Source of the DNA: Acidobacteriota bacterium
GTDB taxonomy: Bacteria > Acidobacteriota > Terriglobia > Bryobacterales > JACQDG01
DNA length: 5,130 nt
Assembly: GCA_016201185.1 (NCBI GenBank)
Contig: JACQDG010000080.1
Location: forward strand, 1-5,130
Reading direction: 5' to 3'
In this document: piece after piece, positions 1 through 5,130 of the stretch
Layout of the letters: each line of letters opens with the position of its first letter
How positions within the stretch are numbered: position 1 is the first letter of the stretch
The notes under the pieces: generated by a model
Told to the model about the DNA's origin: nothing
The model's input: the letters and a program-made list of their open reading frames with translations, nothing else
The model's database searches: none
Position numbers and translations under genes: made by a program

Positions 1-6
1 CACGGA

Positions 7-1485
7 TCACGGCAGGTTGTAGCGCACGTTGGTGTAGACCATGTGCGAGCGGCCGAGGGCTCCGGCCGGTTGGGGCTCCCACAACTTGCGGACCAGGTAG
101 GAGTAATTTACAGCAAAAGATATAGCTCCGGAGCCCTCCGTGCGCCAGAGGATCTGGCGGAAGCCCACGGTGGCCTGGTTGACCGTGCGGTTGTCGAGGG
201 TGGAGCCGTTGGGCGCGCCGAAGCCGATGTATGTGCCCGAGGGGGTGCGATAGGCGGCGCGTCTGCCGTAAACCAGGCCGTAATAGCCGTAGAGGTTCAG
301 GCGCGGGGTCGGCTTCATTTCCACTCCCTGCAGCACGGAATAGGTAGTCACGCGGACCAGCCGTCCGTCGGGACGGACCACCACGTCGGGAACAAGGCCC
401 TGGGCGTAGCGGCCCCCGCCGGCGGCGATGAAGTTCTGGGTCACCAGGTCGATGCGCGGTCCCGCGTGGATGACGCCGGCGAGGCTGAGAGCTCCGCCGC
501 CGGCGCGGTCCTTTTGACCAAGAACAGCGGAATAAACCTGGAAGGTGCGCTCGGCGGCAGCCGCTTCCAGGTGAGCGAAGGGGGCGTCATAGGCGAGCTT
601 GACCACGAGGTCCGGGCTGAGGTTGGCGCCGGGGACGGCGCGCGTGGCCAGCCCGTGCACGTCCACAGGGACCTCTCGCGGATCCAGGATGTTTGGTTCT
701 GCGTTTTCCAGGGCCGCGGCCAGGTGGAACCGATCCCAGTGTCGCGTGTAGCGCAGTGTTCCCTGGCGGGTCCAGACCAGGCCCACGCTGTAGTTGGGAT
801 CAATCAGCATCGTGTTCATGATGTCGGCCGGGCTCGGAGAGAGGCCCACGCGGTTGGGGGCCAGCAGGTCCCAGTTGCTGCTTCCCCACCTGGCCCAGTA
901 GAGGCGCATGCGGAGGCCGTGGGAGTTGCTCGCGGCGAACACGTTGGATGTCGTGCCGGCGAGGAAGTCGGCCTCGGCATAAGTGGTAAGATCGCGGCCG
1001 GCCAGCCGGGTATCCAGTTGAAAGCTAAAGCGGGAGTGGTTGGCGGCGCCGCGGAACTCGCCGAGCTGGGACTCGGCCGCGCGCTCGAGCGGAATGGAGC
1101 CGAAGGCAGTAGCGATGCCCGCGCCGGTGTAGGTGGAGCGGGAGATGCCCGTGGCATCGGCAAAGCCGGAGAAGTGCAGGCGCGCGCCGGATGGTATGGA
1201 GGCCGTGGCCGGCGGGGTCGCCGAGACCAGCAGGGGCGGCCCCTCGGAGACGGTCACCGCCACGGGGGTCGGCGGGGCCGGTGCGGCCGCGGCGCTGCCG
1301 GACAGGCGCTCCACCAGCTTCTCCAGCGTTGCGATGCGGGCGTTCATCTTCTGCATCTGCTCGTTTTGAACATCGATCTGCTGGCGCAACAGAAGCACTT
1401 CGTCCCTGTCCTGGGCGAGGCAGGGGCCCAAGGTGGTGATGCAGCAAAGACAAGGAGCCAGAACGACGAGTTTTGAGATTTTCAT
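7..1485 (-). CDS. Porin-like outer-membrane beta-barrel protein with N-terminal coiled coil
   Basis: Probable trimeric outer-membrane channel of 492 residues. Residues 1-24 form a signal peptide: Lys2 and Lys5, a hydrophobic core, and a CLA|Q cleavage site after Ala24. It is unusually Cys-rich (Cys12, 14, 15, 22). Residues 30-61 show a perfect heptad pattern, with a positions V30, I37, M44, I51, V58 and d positions L33, Q40, M47, L54, L61, so a coiled coil. An Ala/Pro-rich linker (about 64-98) precedes a region from about residue 102 (LHFSGFADATG) rich in alternating hydrophobic/aromatic strands and Gly/Asn/Asp turns, typical of a beta-barrel. This order resembles DcaP-like and other coiled-coil porins. 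The chain ends ...VRYNLP, with Pro where most barrels end in Phe or Trp. The start at 1485 is chosen because the signal peptide begins there; the frame stays open upstream to 1830 but enters the divergent gene. Shine-Dalgarno is weak (GGAG about 12 nt upstream). The transported substrate cannot be read from the sequence. Confidence 0.85.
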   Translation of the reverse strand: MKISKLVVLAPCLCCITTLGPCLAQDRDEVLLLRQQIDVQNEQMQKMNARIATLEKLVERLSGSAAAAPAPPTPVAVTVSEGPPLLVSATPPATASIPSGARLHFSGFADATGISRSTYTGAGIATAFGSIPLERAAESQLGEFRGAANHSRFSFQLDTRLAGRDLTTYAEADFLAGTTSNVFAASNSHGLRMRLYWARWGSSNWDLLAPNRVGLSPSPADIMNTMLIDPNYSVGLVWTRQGTLRYTRHWDRFHLAAALENAEPNILDPREVPVDVHGLATRAVPGANLSPDLVVKLAYDAPFAHLEAAAAERTFQVYSAVLGQKDRAGGGALSLAGVIHAGPRIDLVTQNFIAAGGGRYAQGLVPDVVVRPDGRLVRVTTYSVLQGVEMKPTPRLNLYGYYGLVYGRRAAYRTPSGTYIGFGAPNGSTLDNRTVNQATVGFRQILWRTEGSGAISFAVNYSYLVRKLWEPQPAGALGRSHMVYTNVRYNLP

Positions 1486-1513
1486 AGGTTCAGGCGACTC
1501 CGTTAAGACTCCT

Positions 1514-1519
1514 ACTATA
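1514..1519 (-). promoter_or_regulatory. Possible -10 box for the porin gene
   Basis: On the minus strand this reads TATAGT, one mismatch from TATAAT, and lies 28 bp upstream of the porin start codon, a plausible leader length. No convincing -35 hexamer is found at 16-18 bp spacing (CGACCT at 17 bp), so the call is weak. The box lies directly beside the GCGGCAA direct repeats. Confidence 0.3.
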
Positions 1520-1536
1520 GCGGCAACGGGCGGCAA
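1520..1536. repeat. Short direct repeat in divergent promoter region (possible operator)
   Basis: GCGGCAA occurs at 1520-1526 and again at 1530-1536, a 10-bp centre-to-centre spacing that puts both copies on the same face of the helix. The pair lies between the candidate promoters of the two divergent genes and abuts the leftward -10 box. It could be a binding site for a regulator acting on both genes, but the repeat is short and GC-rich, so chance is a real alternative. Confidence 0.25.
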
Positions 1537-1556
1537 AGGTCGGCCATACGGCGGAG

Positions 1557-1565
1557 TGATATAAT
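1557..1565 (+). promoter_or_regulatory. Extended -10 promoter for the Gfo/Idh/MocA gene
   Basis: The sequence TGATATAAT is a perfect extended -10 element (TGN followed by TATAAT at 1560-1565), in GC-rich surroundings where such an AT-rich word is conspicuous. A transcript starting about 7 nt downstream (near 1572) would have a leader of about 32 nt ending in a strong Shine-Dalgarno. The hexamer 17 bp upstream (1537-1542, AGGTCG) does not match a sigma-70 -35 box, which fits an extended -10 promoter. A weak dyad GCC-ATAC-GGC (1543-1552) lies just upstream. Confidence 0.55.
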
Positions 1566-1591
1566 CGGGCGCACGTCTCGCGTAGGCGGAC

Positions 1592-1598
1592 AAGGAGG
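1592..1598 (+). promoter_or_regulatory. Strong ribosome binding site for the Gfo/Idh/MocA gene
   Basis: AAGGAGG, essentially the full anti-16S complement, ends 5 nt before the ATG at 1604. It fixes the start and contrasts with the weak sites of the minus-strand genes. Confidence 0.85.
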
Positions 1599-1603
1599 AG
1601 AGG

Positions 1604-2827
1604 ATGGCTGGGAAAGCCTGGGAACGCAGAGATTTCTTGAAGGGAGCGGCGGTGGCGGGTCTGGCGGCCTCGTCCTGGTCGCGGGTGCTGGGGGCGAATG
1701 AGCGGCTGCGGATGGGCGTGATCGGACCGGGGGAACGGGGCCGGCACGTCATGGGGCTTTTCCAAAAGGACCCGGCGGTCGAGGTTGTTGCCCTGGCCGA
1801 CATCTGGGACGAGCAGATCAATAAAGCCAAGGAGCTGGCGCCGCAGGCAAAGACGTTCGGCGATTACAGGAAGCTGCTGGATGAGAAAGATATCGACGTG
1901 GCTCTGATCGCGACGCCGGACCACTGGCACGCGCCCATTGCGATCCGGGCGCTCGAATCCGGGCGGGACGTTTACATCGAAAAGCCGCTGACGCTGACTA
2001 TTCAGGAAGGGCCGCGGATTGTGAAGGCGGCGCGGGTGAACGGGCGGGTGTGCCAGGCGGGGATGCAGCAGCGGTCGGGACGGCACTACCTCCGGGCCAA
2101 GGAAGAATACATCGACGCAAAGAAGCTGGGGAAGATCACGCTGGTGCGCACCTGGTTGCACGGCAACAGCTACCATTTGCGGCGGGCGCCGGCGTCGCTA
2201 GCGACCAAGCCCGAGTCGCTCGACTGGGCGGCTTTCCTGGGGCGGCTGAAGTGGAGAGACTGGGACCCGCAGCAATACTGGAACTGGCGAGCGTACCTCG
2301 ATTACGGCGGAGGCCAGGTGACCGACCTGTTCACCCATTGGGTGGACGTGGTGCACATGTTCATGGGCTATGATATTCCGACCTCGGCAGTAGCCGCAGG
2401 CGGCGTCTACCATTACAAAGACGGGAGAACGGCGCCGGACACGATCAATGTGCTGCTGGAATACCCGGACGACTACACGGTGACGTTCGAGGCGACGCTG
2501 GCGCCGGGGATCAGGGGGGCGGCGATCGAATTTTGCGGGACTGAGGGGAATCTCGAGATCGACCGGGAGCACTACACGTTCACGCCGGCCGAGAAAGGGG
2601 CCAAGCCGTTGGTGGTGCCCGCCGAAAGGGGAGAGGGAGCGAAGGACCTGCTGACACTGGACCATGTGAACAATTTCCTGGAGTGCGTGCGGAACCGGCG
2701 TCGGCCGAACGGGGACGTGCTGGTGGGGCACCGCTCGGCACAGGCCTCGCACCTGGGGAATATCGCCTACATGGAGAAGCGGCGGATCCACTTCGACCCG
2801 GTGCGGGAGGAGATTTTACCCGGCTAG
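1604..2827 (+). CDS. Tat-exported Gfo/Idh/MocA-family oxidoreductase
   Basis: NAD(P)-dependent sugar (or sugar-like substrate) oxidoreductase of 407 residues, probably periplasmic. Residues 7-13 (ERRDFLK) form a twin-arginine motif, followed by a short Ala/Gly-rich hydrophobic stretch to about Ala31 (LGA), typical of Tat signals. The Rossmann domain starts at about 37 with GVIGPGERGRH (glycine loop 38-48) and an acidic residue at the next strand end (LADIWD, Asp66). ATPDHWHAPIAIRAL (103-117) and EKP (126-128, Lys127) are family hallmarks. The C-terminal domain has GGGQVTDLFTHWVD (235-248), where His245 and Asp248 fit the usual HxxD catalytic signature, and a late DHVNNFLECVRNRRRPN block common in exported members. 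Length is normal. Some Tat-exported members are NAD-dependent glycosidases (GH109), so redox-assisted glycoside cleavage is an alternative. It has its own promoter and Shine-Dalgarno, is divergent from the porin and convergent with the sugar-kinase operon. Family is certain; substrate unknown. Confidence 0.93.
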   Translation: MAGKAWERRDFLKGAAVAGLAASSWSRVLGANERLRMGVIGPGERGRHVMGLFQKDPAVEVVALADIWDEQINKAKELAPQAKTFGDYRKLLDEKDIDVALIATPDHWHAPIAIRALESGRDVYIEKPLTLTIQEGPRIVKAARVNGRVCQAGMQQRSGRHYLRAKEEYIDAKKLGKITLVRTWLHGNSYHLRRAPASLATKPESLDWAAFLGRLKWRDWDPQQYWNWRAYLDYGGGQVTDLFTHWVDVVHMFMGYDIPTSAVAAGGVYHYKDGRTAPDTINVLLEYPDDYTVTFEATLAPGIRGAAIEFCGTEGNLEIDREHYTFTPAEKGAKPLVVPAERGEGAKDLLTLDHVNNFLECVRNRRRPNGDVLVGHRSAQASHLGNIAYMEKRRIHFDPVREEILPG

Positions 2828-2925
2828 GCTGGGGCCTTTCAGGCGGCGGCAGCCAGAGGTCCTCTCAACATTCATCTCGGCTCCAATGTACCCCGCTGGC
2901 TGGTCGCGTGAAAGGCCGGCTGGGG
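2827..2925. repeat. 8-bp direct repeats flanking the inverted-repeat element
   Basis: GGCTGGGG occurs at 2827-2834 and 2918-2925, and the match ends at both sides (A versus C before, C versus A after). The first six bases (GGCTGG) abut the 85-bp inverted-repeat element exactly on each side: 2827-2832 before its first base and 2918-2923 after its last. The remaining GG on the left is also the first two bases of the element. The left copy starts at the last base of the TAG stop codon of the oxidoreductase gene. The arrangement is what a target-site duplication would look like. Confidence 0.5.
2833..2917. mobile_element. MITE-like 85-bp inverted-repeat element (putative)
   Basis: The ends are a perfect 9-bp inverted repeat, GGCCTTTCA (2833-2841) and TGAAAGGCC (2909-2917). 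Nested inside in the correct order are CAGCCAG (2850-2856) with CTGGCTG (2896-2902), GGT (2858-2860) with ACC (2890-2892), and ACATT (2868-2872) with AATGT (2885-2889), leaving a 12-nt loop. The whole can fold into one long interrupted hairpin on either strand. It has no coding potential and is abutted by direct repeats. The element fills most of the convergent gap; removing it with one direct-repeat copy would leave about 14 bp between the two stop codons. It may also act as a bidirectional transcription barrier, although neither side has a T-run. Alternatives are a REP-like palindrome, a structured RNA, or chance in GC-rich DNA. Confidence 0.4.
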
Positions 2926-2932
2926 AGGGGAC

Positions 2933-3496
2933 TCATGGCGCCTGGGTTTCCTCCATGAAGTAATAGCCGATCATGTGACAGACAGTGAAGTGGGCGTCCT
3001 CGATGCGGCCCATGTGAGGGACGGGGACGTGGATGGAGAGCTGCGCCAGGGGGGCGAGCTGGCCGCCGTCGCGGCCGGAGAGCGCGATGGTGTAGCAGCC
3101 GATGGAGTTGGCGTATTCGACGGCGCGCAGCACGTTGGGGGAGTTGCCGCTGCCGCTGATGGCGACGAGCACGTCGCCGGAGGAAGCGAAGTTTTTCAGT
3201 TGCTCGACGAAGACGTGGTCGTAGCCGACGTCATTGGAGTAGGCGGTCAGGGTGGGGAGCGAATCGGTGAGCGCCATGATGCGGAAGCGCTTGGCACGGC
3301 CGTAGCTCGCGCCCTTCACCATGTCGCAGACGAAATGGGAGGCGGTGGAGGCGCTGCCGCCGTTGCCGCAGACGAAGATGGAGCGGCCTTTGTCCCGGGC
3401 GCGGGCCAGAATCTGGATCGCCTGCTCCACCTTGTCGAGCGGGATGACGTTCAGCGATTCAAATAATTTTTTGCGGTATTGTTCAGGATAATTCAT
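2933..3496 (-). CDS. GmhA-like SIS-domain sugar-phosphate isomerase
   Basis: Cytoplasmic SIS-domain protein of 187 residues, close to the usual size of phosphoheptose isomerase GmhA, which converts sedoheptulose 7-phosphate to heptose 7-phosphate. The phosphosugar-binding loops are CGNGGSASTASH (43-54) and ISGSGNSPNV (113-122); TDSLPTLTAYSND (77-89) and SGRDGG also match GmhA-type proteins. Of the zinc ligands I recall for GmhA (His-Glu-Gln-His, E. coli H61, E65, Q172, H180), this protein has H54, D58, E166 and H174, so two are conservatively changed; the Thr of the usual ISTSGNS loop is Gly115. It may therefore belong to a related SIS subfamily with another substrate. The start at 3496 overlaps the stop of the upstream ROK gene (ATGA), and there is no Shine-Dalgarno, so translation is probably coupled. 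The frame is open upstream inside the ROK gene, but that extension has no SIS similarity. DiaA-like function is a less likely alternative. Confidence 0.85.
   Translation of the reverse strand: MNYPEQYRKKLFESLNVIPLDKVEQAIQILARARDKGRSIFVCGNGGSASTASHFVCDMVKGASYGRAKRFRIMALTDSLPTLTAYSNDVGYDHVFVEQLKNFASSGDVLVAISGSGNSPNVLRAVEYANSIGCYTIALSGRDGGQLAPLAQLSIHVPVPHMGRIEDAHFTVCHMIGYYFMEETQAP
3493..3496 (-). other. ATGA stop-start overlap (translational coupling)
   Basis: On the minus strand ATGA holds the start codon of the SIS isomerase (3496-3494) and the TGA stop of the ROK kinase (3495-3493). The 15 bases before it (AGATTTTATCCTC region) contain no purine-rich Shine-Dalgarno, which supports reinitiation by ribosomes finishing the kinase gene. 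Confidence 0.85.
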
Positions 3497-4350
3497 GAGG
3501 ATAAAATCTGCTCGGCCAGCGTCTTGGCGCCCCAGAGGACGGAATCGTCGCCCAGGGCCGCGGGCTGGACGTCGATGCGGAGCGGCAGCGACGGCGGCAA
3601 CTGGCGGCGCAGCTCGGAACGCAAATCGTCGAAGAGCACATGGCCCACCTTGCTCAGCCCGCCGCCGATGACGATGCGCTCCGGATTCAGCAGAAGCAAA
3701 GCGATGCGCAGGCCGCGAGCCAGCACCGGCACGTAGCCGGCGCGAAACGCCGGGTCCTGGAGCAAATGGGCGGCTGACCGGCCGGTGCGAGCTTCGATGG
3801 CCCGGCCGGCGCACAGGGCCTCGAAACACCCGCGGCCGCCGCACTCGCACGGCGGTCCTTCGGCTTCGAGCGGGATGTGTCCGAGCTCGCCGGCCAGCGA
3901 GTCGGCGCCGCGCACTATCTTACCATCGAGCAGCAGACCGGCCCCAATGCCGGTGGAAAGCGTCATATAGAGCAGCGAGCGAACGTCGCGGCCGGCCCCG
4001 GCGGAGTATTCGCCGAGGGCGCCGAGGTTGGCGTCGTTATCCATACGGCAGGAGACGCGCAGGGCGTCCTCCAGCGCGGCAGCGAGCGGGAAATCCTGCC
4101 AGCCGCCCACGTGCATGGAGCGGCCGACGCGCTGGGCGGCGTAGTCCACCGGGCCGCCGAAGCCGATGCCGCAGGCCTGCGGATGAGCCGCGCCCGCCCA
4201 TTCTCGGGCCAGCGTGGAGAGGCGGCGGACCATCCACGCGCGGCCGCCGGCGAGGTCGGTGGGGTAAGCTTCGCGGCGGATCATCCGGCCGTCGCGGAAC
4301 AGGGCCAGGGAATGCTTGGTTCCTCCGATGTCGACGGCCAGAACCTCCAT
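3493..4350 (-). CDS. ROK-family sugar kinase
   Basis: ATP-dependent kinase of 285 residues, likely phosphorylating a hexose or N-acyl-hexosamine in the cytoplasm. The phosphate-binding motif VDIGGTK is at 6-12, the substrate region GIGFGGPVD at 61-69, and the catalytic motif DNDAN at 104-108 with Asp106 as probable base. STGIGAGLLLDG (132-143) is the second ATP-binding motif. GELGHIPLE (154-162) and CECGGRGCFE (168-177) give the ROK zinc site: His158, Cys168, Cys170, Cys175. A late VIGGGLSKVG motif follows the adenosine-binding pattern. There is no N-terminal helix-turn-helix, so it is a kinase rather than a ROK repressor. It starts 4 bp after the stop of the PfkB gene and overlaps the SIS gene by 4 bp, so it is the middle gene of a coupled operon. 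All active-site residues appear intact. The family does not fix the sugar: glucose, fructose, N-acetylmannosamine and others are possible. Confidence 0.92.
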   Translation of the reverse strand: MEVLAVDIGGTKHSLALFRDGRMIRREAYPTDLAGGRAWMVRRLSTLAREWAGAAHPQACGIGFGGPVDYAAQRVGRSMHVGGWQDFPLAAALEDALRVSCRMDNDANLGALGEYSAGAGRDVRSLLYMTLSTGIGAGLLLDGKIVRGADSLAGELGHIPLEAEGPPCECGGRGCFEALCAGRAIEARTGRSAAHLLQDPAFRAGYVPVLARGLRIALLLLNPERIVIGGGLSKVGHVLFDDLRSELRRQLPPSLPLRIDVQPAALGDDSVLWGAKTLAEQILSS

Positions 4351-4354
4351 GCGG

Positions 4355-5130
4355 CTAGTTCCAGTGGACGGCGGCCTTGGTGAGGACTTCCTCGGGCGCG
4401 GCGGTGCCAGTGCCCTTTTTCATGATAGTGATGCTGGAAACGAGATTGCCGAAGCGGATGGAGGTGGGAAAATCGCAGCCGGCGCGCAGGGCCAGCGCCA
4501 AACCGGCGGTGAAGCTGTCGCCCGCGCCACAGATGTCCACGGGGTTGGGGATCTTTTCGCAGGGCACCAGGTGCTCGCCGCGCTCGTCGACCAGCAGGAC
4601 GCCGCGATCACCCTGGGTGACCAGCAGCGGATGAGGGCCGATGGCGGCGCGCAGGCGCCCGAGATCCAGCGCGCCGAACAGGCGGCAGGAGGCGGCCGCC
4701 GCCTCTTCGCTGTTGGGCTTTGCCAGGACGTTGCGGAAGCGCTCGATGCGGGCCCGGGAATCGGCGATGACGATCTTCTGCGGATAGCGCTCGGCCACGT
4801 CGGCGATCAGGTCGCGGAAAAGGTCGGTGACCACGCCGCCGGCGTTGGTTTCGGCCTGGTCGGAGACCAGGATTATGTCGAATTCGTGGAAGTGGGCGTT
4901 GAAGTTGGCGATGAGCTGGTTTTCCACGTCGCCCGGCAGCGAGGAGGTGTTGATGAAGTCGCAGCGGGGCAAATCCTCGATGCCGGTCTCGCTGTTGATG
5001 AGCTTGGTGTAGGTAAAGGTCTGGATCTGGCGGGAGGCGACCAGGAGGTTGTAATCGATTTTCCGCTGGGCCAGGGCCTGTTCGAGCTCGAAGCCGAAGC
5101 CGTCCTGGCCGATGGCGCCCAACACGGAGA
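4355..5130 (-). CDS. PfkB-family (ribokinase-like) sugar kinase, 5' end outside window
   Basis: C-terminal 258 residues of a PfkB-fold carbohydrate kinase; roughly the first 60-70 residues lie beyond the right edge. Counting from the Val codon at 5125, VLGAIGQDGFG (1-11) matches the family's early motif, so the GTG at 5125 is internal and not the start. IADSRARIERF (120-130) and KPNSEEA (136-142) match the HldA/HldE and ribokinase pattern, and the catalytic anion-hole motif DICGAGDSFTAG carries Asp203 as general base (codon 4517-4519). The middle segment (about 36-70, INSETGIEDLPRCDF) is not one I can assign. The DSR...KPN pattern and the GmhA-like neighbour suggest a heptose 7-phosphate kinase (HldA-like), but the SDYGKG motif I expect in HldE is replaced by SDQAETNAGG, so this is tentative. 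It ends 4 bp before the ROK kinase start and is the most upstream visible operon gene; the promoter is outside the window. Confidence 0.88.
   Translation of the reverse strand, partial: SVLGAIGQDGFGFELEQALAQRKIDYNLLVASRQIQTFTYTKLINSETGIEDLPRCDFINTSSLPGDVENQLIANFNAHFHEFDIILVSDQAETNAGGVVTDLFRDLIADVAERYPQKIVIADSRARIERFRNVLAKPNSEEAAAASCRLFGALDLGRLRAAIGPHPLLVTQGDRGVLLVDERGEHLVPCEKIPNPVDICGAGDSFTAGLALALRAGCDFPTSIRFGNLVSSITIMKKGTGTAAPEEVLTKAAVHWN

Noticed and set aside
43..1476. Long plus-strand open frame opposite the porin gene
   Set aside because: Its translation is Gly/Ala/Val/Arg-rich low-complexity sequence with no recognisable domain, mirroring the GC-rich codons of the porin. The minus strand has a signal peptide, coiled coil and barrel.
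1414..1485. Lipoprotein signal in the porin N-terminus (LAPC or LGPC as lipobox)
   Set aside because: Pro directly before the Cys does not fit the lipobox (Gly/Ala/Ser expected), and a normal CLA|Q signal peptidase I site follows.
1486..1830. Upstream extension of the porin frame to 1830
   Set aside because: It would run through the divergent promoter and Shine-Dalgarno and into the oxidoreductase gene; the signal peptide starts at the ATG at 1485.
1490..2791. Minus-strand open frames opposite the oxidoreductase (1490-2176 and 2198-2791)
   Set aside because: They are Arg/Pro/His-rich with no motifs, while the plus strand encodes a full-length, motif-complete enzyme with a strong ribosome binding site.
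2855..2865. AGAGGTCCTCT palindrome
   Set aside because: A one-base centre cannot form a hairpin loop, and it lies within the larger nested inverted-repeat structure; no restriction or operator role can be supported.
2833..2917. Classical Rho-independent terminator
   Set aside because: The outer arms are 67 bp apart and no T-run follows on either strand, so the inverted repeat is reported as an element instead.
3497..3850. N-terminal extension of the SIS isomerase frame
   Set aside because: The extra 118 residues are Arg/Ala/Pro-rich and lie inside the motif-rich ROK kinase gene; starting at 3496 gives the normal family length and an ATGA overlap.
5123..5125. GTG codon as start of the PfkB kinase
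   Set aside because: The frame is open to the window edge and this Val lies within the conserved VLGAIGQDG motif, which is normally about 60-70 residues into the protein.

Overview
This is a GC-rich bacterial window with tightly packed genes on both strands. The organism is Gram-negative: the window holds a beta-barrel outer-membrane protein with a signal peptide and a Tat-exported oxidoreductase. The combination of a Tat-exported Gfo/Idh/MocA dehydrogenase, a coiled-coil porin and a small operon of sugar-phosphate enzymes suggests Acidobacteriota (Bryobacter/Solibacter-like). That placement is an inference from gene style, not from a marker gene.

Layout. (1) Positions 7-1485, minus strand: a 492-residue porin-like outer-membrane protein with a signal peptide, a five-heptad coiled coil, an Ala/Pro linker and a beta-barrel. 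(2) Positions 1486-1603: a divergent intergenic region with a perfect extended -10 box (TGATATAAT) and a strong Shine-Dalgarno for the rightward gene, a weaker -10 for the leftward gene, and a 7-bp direct repeat spaced one helical turn apart. (3) Positions 1604-2827, plus strand: a 407-residue Gfo/Idh/MocA-family oxidoreductase with a twin-arginine signal. (4) Positions 2828-2932: a convergent gap almost filled by an 85-bp element with 9-bp perfect terminal inverted repeats, nested inner stems and directly abutting direct repeats, which looks like a small non-autonomous insertion (MITE-like). (5) Positions 5130-2933, minus strand: a compact operon read right to left, consisting of a PfkB-type sugar kinase (5' end outside the window), a ROK-family sugar kinase starting 4 bp later, and a GmhA-like SIS-domain sugar-phosphate isomerase that overlaps the ROK gene by 4 bp (ATGA).

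How they may work together. The three minus-strand enzymes at the right act on sugars and sugar phosphates in the cytoplasm. A GmhA-like isomerase beside a PfkB kinase with HldA/HldE-like features suggests heptose or a related sugar-phosphate route for envelope glycans, but the isomerase differs from classical GmhA at two expected metal-ligand positions and a second kinase (ROK) is embedded, so the substrate is uncertain. The porin and the exported oxidoreductase share a divergent promoter region and could handle a common carbohydrate across the outer membrane and periplasm; this is inference. No RNA genes, CRISPR arrays, phage genes or transposase genes are visible. The best candidate for something undescribed is the MITE-like element at 2833-2917.
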